Assembly: GCA_032164295.1 (NCBI GenBank)
Contig: JAJHTX010000007.1
Location: 2,268,501-2,332,500, forward strand
Length of the DNA stretch: 64,000 nucleotides
Origin: Inonotus obliquus
Taxonomy: Eukaryota; Basidiomycota; Agaricomycetes; Hymenochaetales; Hymenochaetaceae
Reading direction: 5' to 3'
This document shows, piece by piece, positions 21,635 through 34,123 of the stretch. Position 1 is the stretch's first letter. Every line of letters begins with the position of its first letter. The position numbers and the translations under genes were made by a program. Under the pieces are notes generated by a model. It saw nothing but the letters and a program-made list of their open reading frames with translations, was not told where the DNA came from and made no database searches.

Positions 21635-23428
21635 TTACAAAACCTCCTTTCTCAAAACGAAATTGACACCTCTTGCTTTACACGTTTCTTCAATCAGGCC
21701 CCACGAGAACGAACGATCAGATCGAGTCATTGGAACAGTAATTTCCATCTCTTCCAAATTTCTTCTCCTCATCTCCCCTGTCCCTGTCCCCGTTTCTGTA
21801 ATCCCATCATCACCGATATCATGACGAAGGACGAAACGAACGAGTTCATTCTGTTGTAACATCCATGATGGTTTACGTAAACGTGCGAGATGGGGAAGTT
21901 CGAGATGGATGTGACGTATGGTGGTTGGGATCTGTAAAAGCGTTGAAGATTTAAGAAATGATCGAGGGACTCGGTTTTGGTCTGTGGGTTCCGTGTGAAT
22001 TGGGGAAGGTTCGCATGATAGATGGAGTGTATGTAGATTAGTTGGTGTATCGGCAGGTGGCTCAGGAGACGACGACGAGGGAGAGGGATGGAAAATGCGA
22101 GAGAAGAAAGTTTCGTCTGGTGCTTGTGTAAGCTTCAAACTGAGTGTACCAAGGCTGGTGAGAAGGGAAGGAGAGGATGCGAATAGGGACTTGAGAGCGT
22201 CTGAGGAGGAGTTAAGTCTGAGAGTTAACGACTTGAGGGTTGAACAACTCGAGCTATTCAAGAGCCAAGATAGGCAGGTCCCTTCGAGTGGTCCTGCAGG
22301 ACAACAGAGGTCCATAAGCGATAGCTCCTCCAATTGCGTATGCGTCGAAATCCCTTCTCCCATAGCAATATCGATATCACCGGCATCAACACTCGGAGCG
22401 TCATTAAAACCTTCCACCCATCCACACTGAACATTCTGAACAACCAGGCTCTTCAAGCTTCGTAATCCACGAGTCGCACGTAGGATTTCCTCGAGGTCCA
22501 CACGAGCATAACGTGAAGCGTTCTTGGGTACGATCCACCATAACGTTTCAAGTTTCTCCGTAAAGTTCGATCCAATCACTTTGAGTAATCGAATTAGATA
22601 CTCTGTGCTGCCTTGTTCGAGATACGCTGGGGTACGGATTCTTAAGAACTTCAATTCCTTCAAAAGGGGGTTTTGAAGAATGTCGGTAGCGGATTGTATG
22701 ATATCTTCCCATCCAGTGAAACCGGGGAGTCCTCTCCCCGTTCCCACGGTGGCATATCCATAACCCGAACCCGTGCTGAAACCGGAAGGAAAATGTAAAT
22801 TGAGTAAGAGTTCGGTTGTCCACGGACCGAGAAGTGGAGAGCGCATCAACGCTCGCAAGTCTCGTGCATTCTGGACTATTAATCGTTGACCGAGCGATCG
22901 TTGGGCGAGTGGTGTGAGTGTTCGGTGTGTGAGTGCAAGGGATTTCAGACGGGATGCGATTCTTTGGTTTAGTTGTCGGGAGCCTGGGGAAGGTTTACCG
23001 AAGATGGAGGAGGAAGAGGAGGAGGAAGGGTCGTTTGTACGGAGAGGGAGACGTTCGGATGTTATGGATTCGATTACGAGTGCGAGGATGTCGAAAGGGA
23101 GTCGTGCTGGTGCTGGTGCTGGGGGAACTATAACCGTTCTCGCTCCTGAAGCTGATGCGCGGTCCAGTGCTCGCACACGTCTGTACACTGCAACGCTTCT
23201 ATCGATATCCGCACATCGCTGGAACGACAACTCCTTCAGGTTGAAATGCGGGTTGGTCAGAACGGATAGGAAAGCGTTAATGTAAGGAGAAGGAATATGA
23301 GCTTCGAGGTGTAGCTTTGCTATTAGAGCGTCTGTAGGCGAGGTGTAACGAATCCATTCGGAACCTTCGTCGTCGTAGACGCGTTGGGAAGAGTAAGCAA
23401 TGTCGACATTGTGAGTGAATTCGGACAT
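21635..23428 (-). CDS. F-box-like leucine-rich protein
   Basis: Intronless 597-codon ORF. An N-terminal segment of about 100 residues precedes an F-box-like stretch (PARLPFDILALVIESITSE...RIASRLKSLALTHRTLTPLAQRSLGQRLIV). This is the pattern of the large F-box-like families of Agaricomycetes, followed by leucine-rich strand-helix repeats. It probably acts as an SCF substrate receptor, but the F-box is weak and split by a Ser-rich loop (SSSSSSIFGKPS). No close family can be named. Diverges from the ENTH gene across 648 bp. Confidence 0.75.
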   Translation of the reverse strand: MSEFTHNVDIAYSSQRVYDDEGSEWIRYTSPTDALIAKLHLEAHIPSPYINAFLSVLTNPHFNLKELSFQRCADIDRSVAVYRRVRALDRASASGARTVIVPPAPAPARLPFDILALVIESITSERLPLRTNDPSSSSSSSIFGKPSPGSRQLNQRIASRLKSLALTHRTLTPLAQRSLGQRLIVQNARDLRALMRSPLLGPWTTELLLNLHFPSGFSTGSGYGYATVGTGRGLPGFTGWEDIIQSATDILQNPLLKELKFLRIRTPAYLEQGSTEYLIRLLKVIGSNFTEKLETLWWIVPKNASRYARVDLEEILRATRGLRSLKSLVVQNVQCGWVEGFNDAPSVDAGDIDIAMGEGISTHTQLEELSLMDLCCPAGPLEGTCLSWLLNSSSCSTLKSLTLRLNSSSDALKSLFASSPSLLTSLGTLSLKLTQAPDETFFSRIFHPSPSSSSPEPPADTPTNLHTLHLSCEPSPIHTEPTDQNRVPRSFLKSSTLLQIPTTIRHIHLELPHLARLRKPSWMLQQNELVRFVLRHDIGDDGITETGTGTGEMRRRNLEEMEITVPMTRSDRSFSWGLIEETCKARGVNFVLRKEVL

Positions 23429-24076
23429 GTATAGACAGGGAGAAGAGGAAGATGATTATTAGAGATTAAAGAGAGTGTAGAGAATAGAGAGGGCGTGTAA
23501 ATACCCGACACGACCGACTGTCCGCACGTTGTGGACGTGGTAAAAATGAAAGTAGGGCGAGCCTGCTGGATATTGATTCTCTCCGTGCTTATGATGGATC
23601 AATTGCCGTGTGAGCCGAGGAATGCTGGGCGCCTCACCAGATCAGAGTGTACAAAAGTACGGAAGAAACGAGAATGCGGAAGGTAAGTCTTGCGGTGTAT
23701 GTATGTGGTGGTCTCCGTCCGTGTGTGATCAGACTATTCAAATTAGAGAAAGACAATTAGGCGGCGTTATGGAGTCTGTGAAGGTGAGGATTCGTCCACC
23801 GTGGTAGGGAGTTGATGATGGTGATGATGAACGTGAACTGAACTCGCAAGTAGCCAAAGGGTTCAACAACAGACGACGATGACCACCAATTAATATTATT
23901 ATTAATGCCTGAATTTTGGAACCTGCACATGACGTCGATCATCGTCGATCACTTGCCATATTTGTTATTTCCACCTCACAACTAACCGCGTCTCATCTTC
24001 CTCCTCATCTTCCACCCCGCACCCCACTTCGTCTTTCTTTATTTAACAGGAGGAGAACTAGAAGAGACTGCCGGGG
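23429..24076. promoter_or_regulatory. Divergent promoter region (F-box-like gene / ENTH gene)
   Basis: 648 bp between two start codons. It contains a CT-rich tract just upstream of the ENTH start (about 23995-24050), common in fungal promoters. No further site assigned. Confidence 0.45.
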
Positions 24077-26211
24077 ATGGATAAGATTGAGCAACTGAGT
24101 ACTGCCTTGTCCAGCGTCACCATGTACGACATAAAATCCATGTATAACCAGGTCAGTATCCTTGTTCTTGACCCATCCATGTCCTTTTGCTCCTCTTCGT
24201 TTCCTTATCCGCTTTGCATTGGTGTAACTGGATGCTGACGAAGCTCTGATTGGCTTTCCGCTGATCGCAGGCAAGAAACATGGTGCTGAATGTGTCCGAG
24301 ATGGAGGCAAAAGTACGGGAAGCAACGAATGATGAGCCTTGGTGCGTTGTGTTTATCCAGGAAGGATCCATTCTAAAGCCTTCATCTGCGCGTAGGGGTG
24401 CAAGCTCGACTCTGATGCAGGAGATCGCTGCTGGGTGAGTTTCCGTCGGCAGCTGTCTTTACTTTGCCTATATCTAACCGATATTTCTGGGGTCGTTAGG
24501 ACACATAACTTGTGAGCATTTTCAGTTTTGGTATAGAGGAAGATAGCTGATACGAAACGCGGGAATAGCCAGCAGTTCAATGAAATTATGCCTTGCATCT
24601 ATTCGCGTTTCATGGACAAGGAAGCCCGCCAGTGGCGCGAAATCTACAAGGTGGGCCATTACTTTGTGTGTTATCGTCAACGTTCCTCATTGCGTTTACA
24701 GGCACTACAACTGCTCGAATACATCATCAAACATGGAAGCGAGCGTGTCGTTGATGACGCTCGTTCACATCTTTCTACAATCAAAATGCTGCGAAACTTT
24801 CATTATATAGATGACAAGGGGAAGGACCAAGGGATCAACGGTGCGTCAAAGTTTTTTCGCTGGACATTGCTTTATGCCTGATGGGGATATGCACATAGTC
24901 CGAAATCGCACGAAAGAGCTTTCAACACTTTTGTTGGACGTGGACATGATCCGAACTGAACGAAGGAAGGCCAAGGCGAACCGGAACAAGTATGTCGGGA
25001 CTGGGAATGATGCGACGAGTTTTGGAGGTGGGCGGTACGGCGGATTGGGGAGTGATACTTTTGCGAGTGGGAGAGGATACGGCGGTGGAACCTACGACTC
25101 AGGTATTGTTTGTTGATGATAAGTCCTGGCATTCAAGTGACTTTTTGTGAAAAGGCTACGGAGGCTATGGAGGAAGCTCAAGCAGCGGCAGTGGATTCCG
25201 CGATGACCGACGCGGCTTTGACGAATACAATGCGGGTGATGACGAGATATCCGCACCACGTCGCTCGAACTCTGTTACAGTCTCTGGCAGTGCTGGAGGT
25301 AGCCGTGCATCCGCGTCGGCGAACAACGCGACGACCGCGACGACGAAAAGTCAAACCAAGCAACAAGAGAAAGTGGTTGACTTGCTTGGGTTTGATGATG
25401 ATGATTACGCGAATCCCCCGGCGACTGCTCCGCCAACTATTGCCTCACCACCAACTGGTACTGCAGCGGGCAAGGCACCCGAAAAAGCGCTTCCCTCTAA
25501 CCCACTGGATGGTGAGTTGTCACGCTTGCCCATTGTATGTACATTGCATTCTAATCTACCGGGAAAGATGGAGACGACGACTTTGCAGACTTCCAGACTG
25601 CGCCCGCTTCAGCGCCTGTTTCGCCAGCTCCGACTGCGAATAATAACAAGAACATCTTTGCTGCCTTGGCACTGGCGCAAACACCTTCTGTGCCGCAACA
25701 GAGACCGATTCAGTCCATTGGAGGGTTCGGAGTTGCTAACGCTGGTGGTGCGGCGAGACCTGCATCTGTAACGGGTGGTGCTGCAACAGTGCCGTTGTCG
25801 CCACTCTCTGCGAATGCGAGTGGAAATCGGACCGGGTTTGGAGTTACGAGTCCGTCCTTGCAAGCTTCTTCGGGCGTGTTATCTCCGATCTCACCTACAA
25901 GTATAGGAGCGGGAGCAGGACCGAGAGCCGGGGTTCAAACGTTCTCTTCTGTGAAGAGCGCTGGAAGTGGAAGTGTTCCTGCGAGACCTTCGTCTGTCGG
26001 GTTTGATGATTTATGGAATCTGTCGCTCGGCTCTTCCAAGGCGGCTAATACACCGGCTGGAGGAGGAGGGACCAAGTCGATGAAGGATATAGAAAAGGAG
26101 AAGGTGCAAGCGAGTATTTGGGGTGCAGGTGGATCCAAGACGCATACAAATACCAATTCGCTTGGCTTTGGAGGTGGATCAAGTGGTGGAGGGGATGATT
26201 TGCTTTTGTGA
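24077..26211 (+). CDS. ENT3: ENTH-domain clathrin adaptor (Ent3 / epsinR type)
   Basis: Phosphoinositide-binding adaptor for clathrin-coated carriers at the trans-Golgi and endosomes. The ENTH domain spans about residues 20-165: YDIKSMYNQ / ARNMVLNVSEMEAKVREATNDEPW / GASSTLMQEIAAG / THN / FQQFNEIMPCIYSRF...WREIYK / ALQLLEYIIKHGSERVVDDAR...RNFHYID, then VRNRTKELSTLLLDVDMIRTERRKA. A Gly/Ser-rich region follows, then VVDLLGFDDDDY and GDDDFADFQ (acidic Phe motifs suited to gamma-ear binding). The C-terminal FDDLWNLSLG is typical of the epsinR/Ent3 branch. One exon is only 12 nt (24500-24511). The end GGGDDLLL at 26211 could serve as a clathrin-box-like or dileucine signal. Confidence 0.9.
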
Positions 26212-26528
26212 TTAGCGAGATTTGCGGTGAGAGTGAAGTGATATGTTTTCTGTTCTATTAGGGACATGAGAGAGAATGATATGAATTATTTACGGAGGAG
26301 TTGACCCGAGGGTATAACAAATACAAGATGATGTTAGTTCTAATAATACGGTAAGTACCATATGCTACGGACGGAGAGGGGCTACTTGGCTATTGCCAGC
26401 GATGTACTTTGCTAATAAGTTAATTGCCGACGGAATCGCATGAGCGCGGATTTCTCGCGTATCATGAGAATATAAAGCCAGTAAGCTACTCAGAGAGGGC
26501 GAAGGGAGCTCTCTCCTTGCTAACTAAC
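26212..26528. other. Spacer between ENT3 and the GH20 gene
   Basis: 317 bp. It should carry the ENT3 3' UTR and GH20 promoter. An in-frame upstream Met at 26424 would place 35 residues before the signal peptide and is not used in this model. Confidence 0.45.
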
Positions 26529-28512
26529 ATGATTTCTACGTTCACGTGCTTCACTCTCTCCCTCCTCCTCTTACCATCATACGCACTATGGCCAATCCCT
26601 CGTCAACTATCCCCAGGTCATTCCCTCCTCCGTCTCTCAAACTCTTTCTCCATCTCTACAGACCGTCTTGGTGAACACAACGTACCGAATGATTTGTCAG
26701 ACGCTATCGCGCGTACAGAGAAGTATCTCAAAGAGGATCAATTAGAACCTCTTACTATCGATCGTGGTCTTGCGTTTCTCGACGATGCTCGTAACGCTTC
26801 TGAACTCTCTTCCCTACTCCTCCTCCTCCCTCAACACCGTGCGGGCACTCTGAAAAGTATATCAGAAGAAAGCACACTTCCTCTTGAAGAACGTGATGAG
26901 AGTTATATTCTTAGTATTAGTATTGGAGGGGAAGGGAGGATTGAAGCGAATACGAGTTTGGGGTTGTTCAGGGGGTTGACGACGTTTAGTCAGCTTTGGT
27001 ATACCGTTGATGATGTTACGTTTGGGACGGGGTTTCCTTTGCAAGTCGTGGATAGTCCGGCTTTCGTGAGTGCATTTTCGTCTGGTAATCATGGGGGTTT
27101 GGTGCTGAAGTCAGATATGTGTTGGTAGCCGTATCGAGGTTTCATGCTTGATACTGCTCGTAACTAGTACGTTCCTCAGTCTTTTTGTGAACTATCACTA
27201 TTGTTTATTTTCGTGAAAGCTTCCCCGTCTCGGATATCAAACGCACGTTGGACGCGATGTCCTGGGTGAAATTGAACCAATTCCATTGGCACATCGTCGA
27301 TTCCCAGTCCTTCCCTCTCCAACTCCCTTCATTCCCCGAACTATCCTCAACAGCAGCCTACTCCCCTTCCTCAATCTACACTCAACAAGATATATCCGAT
27401 ATCCTCTCATACGCATCCGAACGAGGTATAGACGTATTAGTCGAAGTGGATACACCAGGTCATACATCAGCCATCGCTGCTTCACATCCCGAACATATAG
27501 CATGTGCAGAAAAAACACCCTGGGCCACGTATGCTAACGAGCCACCTGCGGGGCAACTACGAATTGCTTCGAATGAGACGACGGAGTTTGCTGTTGAGTT
27601 GTTGAAGGATGTTGCAAGGCTGTTTCCTGGGAAGTTGTTTAGTACGGGTGGGGATGAGGTTAATGCGGCTTGTTATAGAGATGATGAGGAGACGCAGAGG
27701 GTGTTGAATGAGACGGGGAGGACGATTGAGGAAGCGCTGGATGGGTTTACGGTGAAGACTCATGATGCTATCAGAGAACTCGGGAAAACTCCTGTTGTTT
27801 GGCAGGGTACGTCTCGTTTCTCTTTCTGATTGAATATTGATTATAACTAAGTCTTCTATCTCCACAGAGATGGTGTTGGATCATAATGTGACACTCGGGA
27901 ACGATACCGTTATCATGGTTTGGATATCATCGGAAGACGTTTTGGGTGTAGTAGAGAAAGGGTTCCGAGTCGTTCACGCCGCGTCAGACTTTTTCTACCT
28001 CGATTGTGGAGGAGGTGGATGGGTAGGGGCGAATATCGAGGGGTAAGTAGACTCTTCAATCCTCTCGAGATAAAAAGTAAACTGACCAACTCTTCCTCTT
28101 CCTCTATGCAACGCGAAATAGAAACTCCTGGTGCGACCCCTTCAAAACATGGCAAAAATCCTACTCCTTCGATCCATACACGAATCTAACAACACCATCC
28201 GAACAATCCCTCATCTTAGGCGGCGAATCACTTTTATGGACTGAACAATCCTCACCCGAGAACCTCGATCCAATAATCTGGCCTCGCGCAGCTTCTGTCG
28301 CCGAGATTTATTGGACTGGTGGGGTGTTACCGAGTTTGGGTTTGAGTGAGGATGGGGAGGGAATTGGAAGGAATAGCGTTGAGGGAGTGAGAAGTGCTTT
28401 GCCGAGGTTACATGATGTTGCTTATAGGATGAGGAAGAGAGGGGTTAGGAGTATTAGTCTTCAACCTGAGTGGTGTGCTAGGAGACCTGGGGATTGTGAT
28501 TTGGATGCGTAG
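26529..28512 (+). CDS. Secreted GH20 beta-N-acetylhexosaminidase
   Basis: Releases terminal GlcNAc from chitin oligomers and glycans outside the cell or in the wall. Start MISTFTCFTLSLLLLPSYA is a clear signal peptide. An N-terminal GH20b-like domain (SYILSISIGG, LGLFRGLTTFSQL) is followed by the catalytic barrel: [67 protein letters not shown] (catalytic Asp-Glu pair), HAASDFFYLDCGGGGW, WPRAASVAEIYW. Splices join DSPAF/[23 protein letters not shown] and ANIEG/NSWCDPF. Ends with a Cys-containing tail (WCARRPGDCDLDA). Complete. Confidence 0.94.
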
Positions 28513-28760
28513 GGCGTAGGCATAGGCGGTTTTGGTAGTTTGGTTCTTGTTTGTTTGTTGTTGGACGCTGTCGCCGTAATAATATTGTCTCAGAACACCG
28601 TTCTCATTTACATCAAGCCAAGAATATTGTATATGCCGAAAAAATATGATTTATTACGGGACCATAAATATGATACGCTGTATATATATGCACGTATCCG
28701 TATGAGAGGTTGAATGAACCAATATATAGGCCGTAGTCTGACCGTATGCGTATCCGAGCC

Positions 28761-29254
28761 TTAGTATGATCCGGCTTGGCAATGAAGACGGACTATCGTC
28801 GGGCGTGTTAAATACCAATGGTTGGCGGAGATAATAATCCCTTTAGTGATCATACGGACTGCATATCGTTTGTTCCGTGTCATTACTTCACCTTCAAACC
28901 ATCTATAATCTTCATTGCCACGCTGTATAACTGCAAACCCGAGCATGATGAGCACTAGTTCGTTAATCTATTATTCAAAGTAACATACTCCAATATCTGT
29001 ATTTGCGTTCCTCCTCGTCCCATCCCCCTCTGGCTTCAAGTTTATTATCTCTGAGGTAGCGTTTAACATACTTCTTTTCTGCAATAGAAGGAGGGTCTAG
29101 AATATGTCAAAACCGAGGAAGGAGCGGGAGGACATACTTGTGTTCCCATATTCTTTTTTCATAATATCCCAAAACATGTCCTCCGCTTCCGGGTCTTCAA
29201 ATAAAGGGGCCTTTCGCTTTTTGAACCGGAACTTGAACTGCTCTGAGAACCCCA
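28761..29254 (-). CDS. Tentative small spliced protein of unknown function
   Basis: From ATG at 29254 the reading is MGFSEQFKFRFKKRKAPLF, an acidic helix (EDPEAEDMFWDIMKKEYGNT), a good GT-AG intron, then PSIAEKKYVKRYLRDNKLE and GWDEEERKYRYW. It can stop after MLL (about 80 residues). Alternatively, through a 34-nt GT-AG intron, it continues as MLIMLGFAVIQRGNEDYRWF and ends at 28761. The charged, Trp/Tyr-rich composition looks coding, but I recognise no family and the second intron is shorter than its neighbours. Treat the gene as plausible and the 3' end as open. Confidence 0.4.
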
Positions 29255-29797
29255 TGATCTTTCCCGGAAAGTTTGTCTATTGAGGCTAGTCGATGTACGT
29301 GTAGGACGGAGAGCAGAGGACCAAGTCCCCTTTATCTATATTCTATTCTCCTTGTCGCTTTGCTTCTTTGCTAGATTGGCAGATTGCACCCCTCCAAGCA
29401 CGATTCAATAGTACACCATGAGAAAATCTCCCCTCCCCGGTCCAGAATCTCAGCATGACTACTTCGGTGATGGATAAGAAGCTGACCCGGGAGTTAGACT
29501 TGGACTAATGTCAGATTGTCTGGATGCCTAACGTTCATCGTAGTCACGTATCCCAATGGTGACACCTGCATTGCACTGATAACACCAAAATCAGCAAACT
29601 TGGCTTGCAGAGAGAAGGTCAGTGAAATCGTCGAACGAAGTGGGATCGTAACGGTAAGCATATTCTTTAGACGAACCCAGACTCCAAGCCTACTGCATCA
29701 CAGATGGCATGGATATTTGTTTGAATTTGTTTGAATAAGAGTGACGTGACCATGTGTTACAGACACAGTATGCCAACATCTACGCCACCGAGCGATC
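29255..29797. other. Gene-poor left flank of the copia insertion
   Basis: 543 bp without a supported gene. It ends in the CGATC target site (29793-29797); the sequence interrupted here resumes at 37997. Confidence 0.5.
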
Positions 29798-30052
29798 TCT
29801 TAAGATAATGACTACCTAGTACGTAACAATAGAATGAGAACAATAACAACGAAGGACAATAAGAAGGAACCACATGTGATCACAACAGACAATAGAACAT
29901 GTATTATTAGATTCAAACGGAGCTCAAATCATACTGTACTTTAGTATATAAGAACGGCCTCTGGCAGGCATAAAATATAACGATTTTGCGAACGTTCTAC
30001 GCCTCCTGTCTGAGTTCATCTCATTCTCTCTGAGGATTCACTGTGTCTAAAA
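29798..30052 (+). repeat. Copia 5' LTR
   Basis: 255 bp from TCTTAAGATAATG to GTGTCTAAAA. Its limits are set by the target duplication outside and the primer site inside, and by identity with the 3' copy. TATATAA near 29944 is the likely promoter. The ends are not TG...CA. It contains the uninterrupted CTGGCAGGC site (29961-29969) into which an element inserted in the 3' LTR. Confidence 0.93.
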
Positions 30053-30070
30053 GGTTATGAGCCTTGCTTG
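30053..30070 (+). other. Primer-binding site for half initiator tRNA-Met
   Basis: GGTTATGAGCC directly after the 5' LTR is the complement of the anticodon stem-loop of eukaryotic initiator tRNA-Met (GGCUCAUAACC). This is the internal-fragment priming known for Drosophila copia and yeast Ty5, not the 3'-CCA-end priming of most elements. Confidence 0.8.
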
Positions 30071-33000
30071 ACACTGCACGCACCCTCGATCTACGCTCAA
30101 CATCTTTATGTCTGCTGGCTCAACATCGAACGTTCCTGTAACATGCTCTCGAGCATCTGCTGCTGCTGCCGTTAACCCCATTCAACCAACTCCACCTATG
30201 ACCCAGGTCATAATACCTGCTACCCCTCAACCACCACCACCATCTCCATCCAACGCATCATCCAACACATCATCTAACACATCTACCCCTTCACCCATTC
30301 CTCCAACGAACCCAATGGCAACGTATACGCCAGTCTTTACTGTTACGAACATAGACATCAGCGATGTTAGCCGGACTTTCGATAAAATCGAAAAGTTATC
30401 GGGCATTGCAAACTACCAAACGTGGAAATTCCGGATTATGACTGGGCTAGCGGGCCTAGGCTTATCTGATCATCTAAAGTATGAACCAAACCCAAATGAC
30501 ACTGACAAATTTCGAATGAATATGTGCATTTATCATGCCATAATAAGTTCAATCCCAAATCATTTACTCGGAAACTTGCTGACGAAGCAGACAGTCAAAA
30601 CTATCTGGACAGCTTTAGCTGAAAGATACGACATTCAAACGATGGTTATGGACTCTGCTGACATCTCGAAACTATTTACGATATGCGGACACGTTACGGA
30701 ATTTGACAAGACACTCGATAAAGTTCAAGAAAGTTACGCTCAACTCTGCGCACATGGTCATCAACCGGACGATAAAACGTACATTAGCGCTATTAACCTC
30801 GCAACGCCACCTCCTTACAAACAAATTGCACTTATGCTGGAAGATCAAATCAAGTATTTCAATGATACGATAGCTCAAAACTCCGCGCAACATAAAACGT
30901 TATCACCTGAAACGCTCATTGTACAACTATGTGCGGCTTTCACATCTTGGAAGTCGCAATACAGACCTTACCACCCCTCTCCTGGACGAGGACGAGGATA
31001 CATTAATAGAGGCAGAGGAACCCCTTACAAACGAGGATGCAGACGTGGTTACAAAGGATCGAACTTTAACCTGTGTCATACTCCCTATCACAACAATGAC
31101 CATTCAAATGCTACACAGCAAAAAGACATGACGAAGGTCAAGTGCTTCAATTGCAACAGGTTCGGCCACTACTCGAAGGATTGCTGATTCTCTCCAACCA
31201 ACATTACGAAAAATGCATGCACGAATCGAATTGAAAGCAGAAAGTTGACGTTTAACTCGCCTCAAGAAGTTATTAATTTTGTAAATCAACAAAACAAAAA
31301 CAAGAAACAGAAACAACCAATTCCTTCGACATCTACTGCTCGTATTGAAGAGGTTAATGTTGCCTCAGTCGAAGAAGTCGACATTGCGATGAAGAAATAC
31401 AATTTCAGTAGTTTTATTGACGAACACTACAAGGAATTGGAAAACAACATCGACGTAAGTAAAGTTTACGCTATACTTGACTCAGGAGCATCAATCCACT
31501 CATCACCACATTTATTCTTAATGCGAAATATTAACAAAAACGCAGTTCCTATAGTAATATCAATGGCAAACAGATCTTTATTATTTACGAATACGACTGG
31601 AGACTTATTTATTCCAATACTGAAAAATGAAAATACAAAAACAGTAAGCATTATACGACTACAAAATGTTTACTATCACCCACGATTAACTTTTATGCTA
31701 GTCTCCCAATCTCAATTATGTAAATGTGGATATATATGTATCTTTGAAAATGAACATTGTACTATTTATGATTCAAAAAATCGATACTGCGGAAAAATTA
31801 AGAAAAATCAGTCAAACCTATATCCAATACGAATGCAAATTATAAGAACTCCTGAGAAACAACAAATAAATTCAATCATGCTAGAAGAATTACATAAAAA
31901 ACTAGGACACGTAAGCTACGATTACATAAGAAAATTATTACATGATTCACCAGATATTATCAACACATGCGTTATTGACAATAAAGAAAAACAATGCGAA
32001 GATTGTTTGAAGGCGAACATAAAAAGAATAATAATACCAAAAGCAAGACAAAGTTCATTATCTGAAAAATACGGAGATATATTGCATATGGACATATGGG
32101 GACCTGCACCAGTAAAAGGATACGGAAATATTGAATATTTATTAACAATAGTAGACGACGCTACACGATGGGCAGAAATGATAATGTTAAAACACAAATC
32201 AGATGGTTATATAAAATATGTAATGTTTACTACGAAATTATTTACGCAATACGGAATAAAAATAAAAGTATTACAAAGTGACAACGACACAGTATTCTTA
32301 TCAAAAGATTTTACAAACTACTTAGAATCACAAGGAACAATATAAAGATTAACAGTACACGATATGCCACAACAAAATGGTGTCGCAGAAAGATTACATC
32401 AAACAATATTAAATCATACGAGAGCAATGATAACTGCGAAACAGATACCAAAACACTTATGGGCATACGTAGCTCAACATGCAGTAGTCATTTACAACAG
32501 AACACTGAGAGTAGCGATAGAATATAAAACACCTTTTTTTAAACGATACAATGAAAACTTCAAAATAGACAACTTATACGAAATAGGAAGAAAAATAATA
32601 ATATGGAAAGAAAATACAAATAAATTACAAAACAAAGGAATTGAAGGAATATTTATGGGTTACGACAAAGAAACTAAAGATGGAATATTAACATATCATG
32701 ATGGAAAAATAACTATGGAACGAAATATCCAATCCATCGATTCTAAAGAATCTAAAATTGAAGGGGAGAAAAATACGAGCAGCACAAAAACAAATCAACA
32801 AAATAAAGAACAAAAAGACAACAAAGAAAATATAATTAGAAAATCAGAACGAGAATGAAAACCTACAAAACGATCACTAGGAATAAACTTTACAAAAGAT
32901 GAAGACATATCAATACACTTAACAGAATTTGCCTTCACAAATAATTACAACGACGTACCACAAACATATCAAGAGGCAATAAAAAGTCCAGATAAAAACA

Positions 33001-34123
33001 AATGGATTGAGGCAATGAATACTGAGATACAATCATTAATAAAACATAATACATGGGAATACACTTATCCACCACGAAATATACAAAACATTGTTGGATG
33101 CAGATTTGTTTACGCAATAAAATACTTATCAGATGGATCAATAGACAAATACAAAGCACAACTAGTAGCACAAGGATTTAGTCAAAAAGACGGGATAGAT
33201 TTTTATTCAGACGATTTATTTGCACCAGTAACTAGATTATCAACGGCACGATTATTACTAAGCTGGGCAGCAACAAACGACTACGAGATACATCAAATTG
33301 ATGTGAAATCTGCATACCTATACGGAGAATTAAATTCAAACGAAGAAATATACATGAAACCACCACCTGGAAACTTACTAAGTGATATTAAACCAGGACA
33401 AGTATTACGACTAAAGAAAGCATTATACGGATTAAAACAAGCAGGAAGACGATGGTATAAGAAAATACAAGAAATATTAGAAAAATTAGGATTAATAAGA
33501 TCATACTACAATTATGCTGTTTTCTTTCATAAAAAGAGAATAAACAATAAACCTGCATTAATAACGTTCATGCACGTTGATGACATTACAATTATAGGAT
33601 TAGACAATATCATAATACGTGAACTTAAGAAAGAACTAGCTAAATCTGTTGAATTTACAGATGGAAACGAAATCAACTGGTTATTAGGTGTCGAAATAAA
33701 AAGGAACAGAGAAGAAAGAACAATCACGTTACGACAAAAATCATACATTGAAACAATTCTAAAAAGATTCAATATAGAACCATGAGCTTACAAAACTCCG
33801 ATGACACCAGGGTTAAAATTATTATCAAACAATAACGAAGACGAAATAATAGATCAAGAAAAATTTATGAGAATGATAGGAAGTCTAAGATACGCTGCAG
33901 ATGCAACACAACCAGATATATTATTTGTTGCCAGACAGTTAGCTAAACATTTACAAAAACCAACGATATTACATCATCAAATGGCTATTCACGCAATTCA
34001 ATACTTATATAACACAAAAGAATATTACTTAACATTAGGCGGCAAAAATGAAATAAACATCAGAGGATTCTGCGACGCAGACGGTGCAAACACTGAAGGA
34101 TACCGGTCAATAAACGGTTACGT

